Shown: positions 31,580-41,535 of the stretch, one piece after another | Position numbering within the stretch: the stretch's first letter is position 1 | Layout of the letters: every line of letters starts with the position of its first letter | DNA from: Hyperoplus lanceolatus | Lineage: Eukaryota > Chordata > Actinopteri > Uranoscopiformes > Ammodytidae | Length of the DNA: 64,000 nt | Assembly (NCBI GenBank): GCA_026929865.2 | Contig: CM049404.1 | Span: 7,853,501 to 7,917,500, forward strand | Direction: 5' to 3' | The notes under the pieces: generated by a model | Seen by the model: the letters and a program-made list of their open reading frames with translations, nothing else | Databases searched by the model: none | What the model was told of the DNA's origin: nothing | Translations under genes and position numbers: made by a program

Positions 31580-34500
31580 AGAGATCCTTGACGATGTTTG
31601 CGTAGATGCCCTCTTTAACCCACTTTACACTCCATGGAGGAACAGTGTGTTATTAACCGTCCAGCCCGCTTGGTTCAGTTTGCACTAACCTTTCCTCTCC
31701 ACGTGGGGGCGATGTTTCTCTCTCCATCTCTCCTGACTCATGGGAGAGGCCCGTTTAAGCTCAGATGACAGTGACTCTTGCACCGGAACGGAAAGTCTGT
31801 TTTATAAATTTATGCAACGAAGATTAGATTCTTTCACTGCGGGGCTAAATGACGGGTAAGGGGAGCATCATGTCTGTCCGTCTGTCTGTCTTTTTTATGT
31901 TTATTTATTCACTTCTCTCAGCATGCTAGCGTTTTCACGTACACTGCTAATCTGTGACACTGGGAACTGACCAGCACAGCCACATGTTGAACACTGAACC
32001 CCAAATGGAAGCATTTGGAGTTGAAGCCCCAATGCTGGTAGGTGTTGATGACAGTAAAGAAAGTCTTTCACCTTTGCTACTCACATTCTCTCAGACTGTT
32101 AACCTTGAAATCACATGTCTGCTTCTCTAAAATCTAGTGTCATATTGCCTCTGATGCATTTAAACTGTTTTCTTGAAAATAACTGGAAAATGATCTTATG
32201 TAGCCTACACAGCGGCTCAAGAAAGAGTCATTTAGCCAAGATTTTTTACTAAAGCATTCAAAAAATAATTTATTTCCAGGCATGAAAGTAGCTATCAAAC
32301 TGCCCTGATAATTTGATCGTCTTGTTTCAGTTTTAAAACAGCCAGTTAGAAATTATATATGCATTGCAAGAGCTCCATTTTGAAACAATGACATTCTTCT
32401 TTTAAGGCTAATCTTACGGCTAATCTACAATCTATATAAATTAGTTTGAGGGTTTGGCTTTAAGTTTTACTCTTGTCAAATGGTGGATACCATTACATTT
32501 GCTAAAAACTCCACATTTCTTCTCTTTAACTGCAGTCACATTACAAACCTGGGGGGGGGGGGGTATCATACATTTGAATCCAAATCAGTTCAGTTCTGAT
32601 TGTACTGAAAATAATTTACACAAATATCAGTTAAATTGAACTTTTGTTCAATTCATCGCCGAAAAGATTGGACACTTGGAAACATCGCTGGATGAAGTCG
32701 GGATGCAGCCTTCAGATGTGAACTAACAAGGTTGACTCATATTTAATTTATCACAAAGTGAGTATGTATTGATTAATCCAATGATGAAGCCAGTGAATGA
32801 TTACAATTTCACTTGGCTTACTTTACCAATACCAACTTAAAGCCATTTGCTTTGATGGAGCATTATACTTGATTTAGTGAAGAGACTGTGGTACCTCTGT
32901 CATTGCACTGGTGGGTTGCCTTGTTGTACATTATTGTGTACGTGTACTAGATTATCATACAGATACTCTAACGTGCATCTATTACTGATGGCAGGCAATA
33001 TGTTATTTTGCTTGAGTAGTGTACTTAGTTGAGTTATTAGATTGGATATTTCATCTACAAAACCTTATCAGAGCAATACTGCAAGCAAAGGAAGTATATG
33101 TTTAAAATCATGGCTCTGCTTTGTCTGTTTACCACCACGTAAGATGATCATGAAGGCTTTGCATTCATTGTAAAATTTGCTCTTTGTCTCCTTGTCATTT
33201 TCCTCAACTTTGTTAGCAAAAGTTTGTTTAAATTGTCTGTGAATAATTCAAAGAGGCAGGTAAGCTTATAATAGAGAATATAATGATCTCTTCCCCTTGA
33301 TGATACTTAAATTCACTCAAACATGCCCATGTTTGTATAGCTGTAAATGCTCTTTTGCAGAAGGCGTTACAAATTGAGAGATTGGGAGAGGGGACGTTTG
33401 GCAGACTAAGTAGATTCTTTGAGGTGAGGAACGGGTGGAAAGGATCCTTCAGATGGGAGATATGAGAGGTGATGTCATTTTCTTGTTCATGATCTAAATA
33501 TAAGTGTATGATTAATTACAGTTCTGTTGTACAATCAGATGCACCTGTGTACATATGATCTCTTTCTGTAACTAAAAAATGATTTAGATACCCTGCGTCT
33601 TGAGTGTATATTTTAATGAAAAATAACAAATAAAATGTACAAGAGCTGCAAAAACAAACGTCATTGACTTTTTTTTGCAGTGTACTGCCTCAAGAAGCAG
33701 TGAAGGGCATTAATAGGGAGGAAACGGATCTAAACACCACTGACTTACAAATACAGACACATGAAGGTTTATCTATTGTGGACTGAAATACTGAATTCAA
33801 TTATTCCGAGGTATGTTATTTGACTGTACAAATGTTGCATTCACAACAGGTATTCTAACCACAGTAACAGTTGAAGGGGCTTTGGTCACATGCTGGTTAT
33901 ACCAGTGGGTCTTCTTCACAGCCAATATTTTGACTTTTCTCAGTAGGAAAAGCACTGGTGTCACTAATACCATTAAAGCTTCACAGGGAGCAAAAATACA
34001 GAACACCAGGGCCTTCCACTGAACCTGCTAAATTTAATTCAGCAATCTTTTTAAAACAAATATATATATATATATATTTACACCTGGGCTCTCCCTACTG
34101 TGACAAGTCATAAAATTACTTTGAACAATGGTGCAGTTTCACCAAAATCCAGTCAGAGGGTGCTAGAGAGCTCAGTGAATATGTGCTGCTATTCAACAGA
34201 TAAGCCTTTCGAAGAAAATATTAACATGTATGACATAAGCCACAATGGGAAGCCTGCATGTTTTTTTGACAATATGCAACATTTAAAGGCCAAAGTTCAC
34301 ACATGATAATTAAGGTTGTTAAAAATCTGTAGTGCTCACAGAAGTGGGAACACATCTTTCCAGACACCGTGTTACCAGTTACTTTGGATTAACTACAAAC
34401 CTCAATGTCGACAGTGGAACAACTGAAGAAGAAGCCCATGTGAAAGCTGCATTATTTGTTTTGTTTGTTCTTTTTCTTTAACCCAGCACATCTACATAAT

Positions 34501-34938
34501 AGAAGGGGAGCGTCTTGAGTACATTAGGCATAGAAATATAGAAATTATTTCCACATAACAAAGCACTGACAAGTACATGTATAAACAAAATGTGCAAAAA
34601 ACAACAACTTTGTGCAGGTTTTACAGACTGCTGTTATGTTTCTGTGGCTGACACAGCTGACAATTAGCTTGTATCAGCTCACTGATAGGTCAGTCTAATC
34701 TAGTATACAACATCTCTTTTCTCTGAAAATACACCAAGTAGAAACCGGAAAAAAAGTGTTTGAACCTTTTGTCTCTTGGCACAGTTCTGGACATAGTTTG
34801 CTGTCCTTTTTTAATGATACATCAGGCAGCACACCTGCAGCTAGCAGGGCTTCAATGTCTTGCTGAAAGGCACTTCAGAAGGGCTCATATTGCAGTTATA
34901 GCCCACACTTTCTAGGAGAAGGCTGGATTGTTCATATT
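31099..34938. other. borcs6 3' flank and intergenic DNA
   Basis: Includes an AC tract (31486-31574) in the probable borcs6 3'UTR and a short TA tract near 34062. No gene was recognised. The borcs6 and hyaluronidase-like genes face each other tail to tail across this interval. Confidence 0.5.
31486..31574 (+). repeat. (AC)n microsatellite
   Basis: About 44 AC units, 390 bases after the borcs6 stop codon. Confidence 0.97.
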
Positions 34939-35361
34939 TTAAGGTTCCAGCCAAAGACTTCCAGCCACCAGCAACAACAAAAAAGTCAGATTTGGAGCAC
35001 TCAGAGTATTGGTACCTCCTTCTGTAGATGCTTGTAGTTGGACTGTAGCTGGACTGCCAGAACCAGGTGAACTGCTTGCGGTTGTCTCCGGTACAGAGGC
35101 ACCTTTTGTCATAGAAGCAACGTTAGAAACTGTTGTCGTGGACATTGTTGTGGTCCTCATTACATCTCCAGCAGTTTCTTCTACTTTCACCCTGACAGCA
35201 GACGCTCCGTCTTTGGGAGACTGCTTGTCCGAGACGTCCCCGTCTGCAGCCTTGTACCACTGGCACTGGAAGTCCTTCTTCCAGATCTCAGCCGGGTCTG
35301 GTTCCACTGGTTTAGTGTCTGTGTCTGTGTCCGGCTGATCCGTGCCTTTTGCTGCCTCTTC
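34939..35361 (-). CDS. Hyaluronidase-like coding exon 6 and stop
   Basis: 140 codons plus stop. Acidic spacer, KKDFQCQWYKAADGD (cysteines of the EGF-like fold mostly lost), a Ser/Thr-rich stalk and a hydrophobic tail consistent with a GPI-anchor signal. Confidence 0.82.
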   Translation of the reverse strand, partial: EEAAKGTDQPDTDTDTKPVEPDPAEIWKKDFQCQWYKAADGDVSDKQSPKDGASAVRVKVEETAGDVMRTTTMSTTTVSNVASMTKGASVPETTASSSPGSGSPATVQLQASTEGGTNTLSAPNLTFLLLLVAGSLWLEP

Positions 35362-38300
35362 CTGAAACATTAGAAAGAAAATAATAGTAATATTAGAAAG
35401 GGAAAAATAGTAAGAAGATTACATGGGTCCAATTCAAAACTAGATTACATTTCCATAGAGTCCTGCTGTTGCAGCATCATTCATACTTTATTGTGTGTTA
35501 TACACTAAATGACCGAAGACCCATGCGGAGATTTCCCAAAAAGTGCAGAGTGTTCCTGGAGAAGCGCAGCGTTCCTGTAGTATCAATATATAAACTTTTT
35601 GAAAGTCGTTGTTATCTTGTGACTCCTGACTCAAAGGGAGTTCTCCTGTCTTCCACTTTCCCCGTAGAAACCACATGAGTTGATTTCTTTTGTCTCTTTA
35701 CTGATGCCTTTCACCGTGAGTACGCAGCCATGTCAACTCTTCATAAGCAAGCGGGGGAAGTGAAAAAGGCAATCAGAGCTGTTCATAACGAGCTTTTTCT
35801 TTTCAGAACACTGCACTCTAGCCCTAGCCTCTTAAAGCTCACAGGTCTCACTGTATCTGTGTGTTAACCTTATAAAAATATGATTTAACAGTAGTTACTG
35901 CACAGTTTGGTCCTCAAATGATGCAGAAGCTTGATCCTAGAACACATTGTAATCAGTTGTTTATTCTATACTATACAATAGACAACTGTTCAACTATAAC
36001 TATATAATTATAGGTTAATCTTTATTCTGGTCAATTAGATAAATGATTTTGCCATTGCTAGACCAAGGACACAGAGTCTGGTTTCTATCTGAACACGTTT
36101 AAACAGGCTATGTCAACATCTATTAATGGCTTATTGTGGGGGTGGGCAACAAACCTGTGCTTGTCCACAGGATTAATGAAAAGTGGAATACAATTCATAA
36201 GCAGGGCTTTAGTTTTCTTTGTAATCCATGCCAGATTAGGCTTGAAATGCACTTAATTACATTCTCTTACCTTTTCCGTCACCTTCTCCACCACCTCGGA
36301 TGGGGGTGGGAGGTGGAGGTAGGTGGAGCTTTCTGGATTTTGTCGGACACATCGACCCTTTCCCTGGCACAGTGAGGCCGAGCAGAGTCGAGTTGCCGTG
36401 GTTACGTTGATTGAGTAGGGTCCCAGGACTTTGCTGACAAACTCTGCCAGGTCCAGACACTCTCTCTGGGAGAGAGACCAGCAACAGTTTAATGTAAACA
36501 GAAAGCAGGGACAGTGGGGTGTGTTGACACATATAATAGATGTTGTGTACCTTCCCCAGCAAAAAGCAATCTTTGGAGATCTATACAGTGAATTGTTAAA
36601 GCTATGTATTACTGTACAATCTATAAATATCAGTATTTGGAGAAGCATGAAGACACATTTATGGGTTTATGTGTAGTTGTGTACCTCTGTCTTTGTCTCA
36701 CTTCTCTCCCAGATGACAACTCCCGCTGTGCCCAAGGCAGCGCTCTCTCCTATGGAGTTGACCAGGTCTGCCTGTGGAAAAAAATATATATACAAAGAAG
36801 CTATAAAAGAGACACAGCACACTTGTTTTCAAATAGTCTCTTACAATATGATCACCATTACACTTGTCATGTGTGTCTCCTACACCTGGTGATAAGAGTG
36901 CAGATCAAAAACGCATTTAGTCTTTTCTAATTATTCTCTTTCCCAAAAGAAAATGAGACGTTACAACCAAGAAATCCTCCTCTCCGCTTGTTCTGTTTTT
37001 ATCATTGATCTGTGTGAAGGCCACTTTGTTCAAATAACAGATTCCGATGTCTCACCTGTGACATGAAAGTGTTAGTTGAGGAGTAGAGACTCTTGACCAA
37101 TGGGAATACAGGAAGATCAAACGGTGTCTCGGTCAGAGATGACACTCGTAGTGCTTCTCTGATTTGACTGGACAAATAAAGCCTGGCTCCAGAAGACTCA
37201 CCCTATTAAAAAAGAAACAGATTGTACACATTTTTACTCATAAATCAGGTACAACAATTTTTTTAATGAGTGGAATATGACCCAATGGTTAACACTGTTG
37301 AAATGCTTTTCAAAGCTCCTATTAAAAATATTTTCTCCTTCATAGATAATGAGTTTACATCACAAGGTTTCACATCAGCCTGCTTAGTTCAATCCAGAAT
37401 GTCTTTGTCAAATACAAGAATCTCTGAGATTTGTTTGGTTCACGGCCTTTGATGAGAAGTTTTGTAGCTTTTTCAAAACCTCTCTAAAAAAACATTTTAA
37501 TAACTTAGATAACTTGGATATTTAATGTATCACAGGGAGTCTTTGTAGTCATGTAGATGATAACTGCTCAGGGGATTAAGCTCTGTCTTGCTGTCCCCCC
37601 CCCACAGTTTGTTCTTGATTATATCTAGCCAAGTTTATAGCTATAGTGCATACCTTTGTCATATAAATGAATGTTGGTTACATTCAAGCCATAGCCAAAC
37701 GAGTTGACACAAATTTCATTAAGCCTATCAGCTCCAAAAAACTCTGCATTTCGCAGTATGGCAAGGTTTACAAACTGGTGTCGCCCCCGACACTGGAGCT
37801 GGAATTTGTGAAGCGCCCACTTAATATTTTAGTTGTGGATTGTACTGCTAAGAAAAAACCTGGACTTACAGCAGAAAGTATCAAATCCATGCGCGATCAT
37901 CGAAGGCTTACCTCATGTAGATGCACAACAGTGTTCTACACTCAACAAAAATATAAACGCAACACTTTTGTTTTTGCTCCCATTTTTCATGAGATGGACT
38001 TAAAGATCTAAAATTCATTCCAGATACACAATATTACCATTTCTCTCAAACATTGTTCACAAATCTGTCTAAATGTGTGATAGTGAGCACTTCTGCTTTG
38101 CTGAGATAATCCATCCCACCTCGCAGGTGTGCCACATCAAGATGCTGATCTGACATCATGATTAGTGCACAGGTGTGCCTTAGACTGTCCACAATAAAAG
38201 GCCACTCTGAAATGTGCATTTTTTGCTTTATTGTGGGTCTGGGGACTCAGAACCAGTCAGTATCTGGTGTGACCACCATTTGCCTCATGCAGTGCAACAC

Positions 38301-41158
38301 ATCTTCTTCGCATAGAGTTTATCAGATTGTCAATTGTGGCCTGTGGAATGTTGGTCCACTCCTCTTCAATGGCTGTGCGAAGTTGCTGGATATTAGTGGG
38401 AAGTGGTGCACGCTGTCGTATACGCCGGTCAAGCACATCCCAAACATGCTCAATGGGTGACATGTCCGGTGAGTATGCTGGCCATGCAAGAACTGGGACA
38501 TTTTCAGCTTCCAAGAATTGTGTACAGATCCTTGCAACATGGGGCCGTGCATTATCTTGCTGAAACGTGAGGTGATGTTCATGGATGTATGGCACAACAA
38601 TGGGCCTCAGGATCTCATCACGGTATCTCTGTGCATTCAAAATGCCATCAATAAAATGCACCTGTGTTCTTCGTCCATAACAGATGCCTGCCCATACCAT
38701 AACCCCACCACCACCATGGGCCACTCGATCCACAACATTGACATCAGCAAAGCACTCACCCACACGACGCCACACACGCTGTCTGCCATCTGCCCTGAAC
38801 AATGTAAACCGAGATTCATCCGTGAAGAGAACACCTCTCCAACGTGCCAGATGCCATCGAATTGAGCATTTGCCCACTCAAGTCTGTTACGGCGACGAGC
38901 TGGAGTCAGGTCAAGACCCCGATGAGGACGACGAGCATGCAGTTGAGCTTCCCTGAGACGGTTTCTGACAGTTTGTGCAGAAATTGTTTGGTTATGTAAA
39001 CCAATTGTTTCAGCAGCTGTCTCAGTGGCTGGTCTCAGACGATCTTGGAGGTGAACCTGCTGGATGTGGAGGTCCTGGGCTGGTGTGGTTACACGTGGTC
39101 TGCGGTTGTGAGGCCGGTTGGATGTACTGCCATATTCTCTGAAACGCCTTTGGAGACGGCTTATGGTGGAGAAATGAACATTCAATGCACGAGCAACAGA
39201 TCTGGTTGACATTCCTGCTGTCAGCATGCCAATTGCACTCTCCCTCAATGCTTGTGGCATCTGTGGCATTTTGCTGTGAGACAAAACTGCATATTTCAGG
39301 GTGGCCTTTTATTGTGGACAGTCTAAGGCACACCTGTGCACTAATCATGATGTCAGATCAGCATCTTGATGTGGCACACCTCGAGGTGGGATGGATTATC
39401 TCAGCAAAGCAGAAGTGCTCACTATCACACATTTAGACAGATTTGTGAACAATGTTTGAGAGAAATGGTAATATTGTGTATCTGGAATGAATTTTAGATC
39501 TTTAAGTCCATCTCATGAAAAATGGGAGCAAAAACAAAAGTGTTGCGTTTATATTTTTGTTGAGTGTAATTACTCAGAATTTCTTATGGGGGCGACAGAA
39601 GTTACACACTATAGCTTTAAGAACTTAAGCAGAAGCATGCATGTGAAAAGATGCACTGAAAAACAGCAGAGAAGCATTACCCACCTGCAGCTTCTCCAGG
39701 GTGAGGTGAGGGTAGAGGGCGGAGCATCGTTTCCACAGCCACAGAAGCTGGTCGTTAAGGGCCATCTCTGCAACCGGGCACTGGCCGGTGTAATTGGCTA
39801 ACATGGTTTGGGCTGGATCGCCATTGTAGCAGCTGGGCTGGGGGGAGACCCCCCATAATGCTTTGGGCCTTAACCTTTGAACCTCCCGTAGAGTCTCCGT
39901 CATTACTGACTGGGCAGCTGCCTCGAAGTCCACCTGTGACAAGATCAATAGATCATCTTTCACCCCACCAGGCATTTTCTATTTTGTGATCTTAAAGCTT
40001 TTTGTGAATAGTCCAAATAAAATGCCCAAATCATGCAATTTATGCACCATGGTATGGGGATTAGAATAGGACTCATCATGAGATAATTTAAATGTATCAG
40101 TTGAAATTCAAGATTGTATATGGATGCACATATCATTTTAGCTATTGTTTTATAAGATCATTGTGGACGATGTTTCAAAGCAGTGAGCAGGACTGCTTTA
40201 TGTCCGAATTTTTGCACCTGTTGGAAAACGTTCACATCATTACACCATAATGAATTATCATTGGCAACATAATTACGATACTTTGGTGAAATGACCCAAA
40301 GCAAATGGTACCATAGTGGTGTTATAAATTACCAAGTCTCAGTGGATAATTTCCCTCAAAGGTAATTTCTTGACTCAAGGAGAAACATTTAAGGACGTTT
40401 TTTTTCATCATCGGCATCTTGCACTCTCTAGCATTTGTCAACAACTGATTCAATCTTCCTCTTCACTTATGTTCCCCCAATCCCTTTTTCCTGTTCTTGT
40501 TCATTGTTCATCCACATCTTCCACCACCTAACCTTTCTTAACTCCAAGCTTTCTTTACCTTTGACCACTTCTCCACCTCTTCTGGGGTCCAGCTCGGAAA
40601 GAAATTCTTCATCAGGTTCCTTGATGCCTCCAGATACATTGTTTGCCTCCCTCGGTTCCTTGACCACTGGGGGACCCACTCAGCCCAGCGCAGCACCCCC
40701 AGCCCAAGGTACCTCAGGGCAGGTAAAGCTGCCTCCAAGTCCTGCTGTGTCTTTTGGATGTGGTTTTCCAGCTTCGTATGCTGTGGTAGCCCCCTGTTGA
40801 CAGGTGTGTCTTTGTCCACAAAATATGGATAGCTCCCCAGTGTGTCCTCGTAAAAGACAGCCACTCGGCCCTCTGGTTCCATCCCAAACGACCTAAGATC
40901 TGGCCGACTGGAGCAGGAAGAGTCAGGGATGCCCCAGAAGATGATAAAAGGCTGTCCAGAAAGGAGAGGGGGACGAGCTGGCTGGTTAGGACCAGCAATA
41001 GCTAGGTCAGCAAAGGCAGCAAGTAGGACAAGGAAGGGCAGTAAAACATGAAGCTGGACTTGAAGGATGCCTGGTAAAAAAGTTATCCTAGTCCCGGGAT
41101 TGTAAGGTTTCCGTTTTGGCTTTGGGTCTGGATGCAACCGTGGCTCGGTCCACGCCAT
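34939..41158 (-). CDS. Hyaluronidase-family protein lacking catalytic Asp/Glu, six coding exons
   Basis: Glycoside hydrolase family 56 protein, closest in layout to GPI-anchored HYAL2-type enzymes that cut hyaluronan at the cell surface. Exons 41158-40559, 39933-39685, 37202-37056, 36771-36685, 36465-36271 and 35361-34939 are all phase 0 and join to 566 residues. A signal-type hydrophobic segment spans about residues 37-55, FIIFWGIPDSSC starts the barrel, and SCYN, LPVFPLVKSLY, SIGESAALGTAGVVIW and LCQGKGRCVRQNPESSTYLH are conserved. The catalytic loop, normally V-x-D-W-E-x-W, reads VLRWAEW (residues 155-161), so both acidic residues are gone. The EGF-like end keeps only DFQCQWYK. A Ser/Thr-rich stalk and a hydrophobic C-terminus (FLLLLVAGSLW) suggest GPI anchoring. 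Probably a binding or inactive paralogue. ATG at 41158 is the first in frame. Confidence 0.88.
36271..36465 (-). CDS. Hyaluronidase-like coding exon 5
   Basis: 65 codons, phase 0, between CCCAG and GTAAGA: RECLDLAEFVSKVLGPYSIN, then LCSASLCQGKGRCVRQNPES and YLHLPPP, the first part of the EGF-like module. Confidence 0.88.
36685..36771 (-). CDS. Hyaluronidase-like coding exon 4
   Basis: 29 codons, phase 0: ADLVNSIGESAALGTAGVV, then IWERSETKTE. Keeps the Trp that lines the substrate groove in the family. Confidence 0.88.
37056..37202 (-). CDS. Hyaluronidase-like coding exon 3
   Basis: 49 codons, phase 0. GESSGARLYLSSQIREALRV, then PFDLPVFPLVKSLYSSTN, the segment that holds a conserved active-site Tyr. 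Separated from exon 2 by a Tc1 insertion. Confidence 0.88.
37939..39566 (-). mobile_element. Tc1-like transposon, nearly intact
   Basis: 1,628 bases flanked by TA duplications (37937-37938 and 39567-39568). Terminal inverted repeats of about 280 bases (starting CACTCAACAAAAATATAAAC) differ at only about three positions. It carries one transposase frame on the minus strand with a single frameshift. Inserted in intron 2 of the hyaluronidase-like gene, same strand as the gene. Confidence 0.93.
38257..39269 (-). pseudogene. Tc1 transposase, one frameshift
   Basis: N-terminal part (MPQMPQALRESAIGMLTAGM and a helix-turn-helix with SVARALNVHFSTISRLQRRF) runs from 39269. A one-base loss around 38858-38864 shifts the frame. 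The catalytic part continues with LFTDESRF, FQQDNARPHVA and SPDMSPIEHVWD to the stop at about 38257. The second Asp and the Glu are 34 residues apart, the DD34E signature. Only the single frameshift breaks it. Confidence 0.92.
39685..39933 (-). CDS. Hyaluronidase-like coding exon 2
   Basis: 83 codons, phase 0, between TCACAG and GTGGGT. Starts VDFEAAAQSVMTETLREVQ and contains PSCYNGD (substrate-contacting Tyr kept), NYTGQCP and LNDQLLWLWKRCSALYP. Confidence 0.9.
40559..41158 (-). CDS. Hyaluronidase-like coding exon 1
   Basis: 200 codons from ATG (41158) to AAG before GTAAAG. Contains the hydrophobic leader, VFYEDTLGSYPYFVDKDTPV and the altered catalytic segment GLGVLRWAEWVPQW. Read directly, the codons at the two active-site positions are CGC (Arg157) and GCT (Ala159). 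An upstream acceptor-like TTTTACAG near 41217 hints at a 5'UTR exon. Confidence 0.87.
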
Positions 41159-41404
41159 TGGAGCGGCCACCTCTCAGGCTCTCACCTCTTCAGGCCCTCA
41201 CAGCCAATCATGTTCCTGTAAAACACATTTCAGAAGTCTAAGTCTCTTCCGTCTGTTGTGTGAAATAGTCACTAAACATTGTTATGATAAAATAATTAGA
41301 AGCAAACTAATGTAAAGGTCAGCAGATTTATGGTTGTTTATTCGCAATGGAGGTGATTTTATATGTAAATCACACTGCCTTTATGTTAACATTAAATTGA
41401 GCTA

Positions 41405-41535
41405 TGACTTAGAGAAGGTTGAATTACCACCACCATTGTATATGCGCACACACAGTACGGACAAGTGGATCATGAGTAGATATTATCTGATTTTGACAAC
41501 AAAGTGCTCTCCAGAATTGCTGACTGCACCTTAAA
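41405..41535. repeat. Partial MITE related to 3628-3885
   Basis: Inverted relative to the semaphorin-intron copy. Shares GCGCACACACAGTACGGACA and CTCCAGAATTGCTGACTGCA followed by CCTTAAAG. Confidence 0.5.

Larger units (their letters stand above)
37636..39622. mobile_element. TTAA-type element copy A, split by a Tc1 insertion
   Basis: Flanks of the Tc1 element form one repeat: left ATAGCTATAGTGCATACCTT through CATGTAGATGCACAAC; right AGAAGTTACACACTATAGCT through TTAAG. The same sequence occurs as copy B around 53936-60624. Inverted CTATAGTG and CACTATAG ends mark it as a MITE. Confidence 0.65.

Noticed and set aside
40559-41170. Start of the hyaluronidase-like protein at 41170
   Set aside because: The codon there is GTG; the first in-frame ATG is at 41158 and is used instead.
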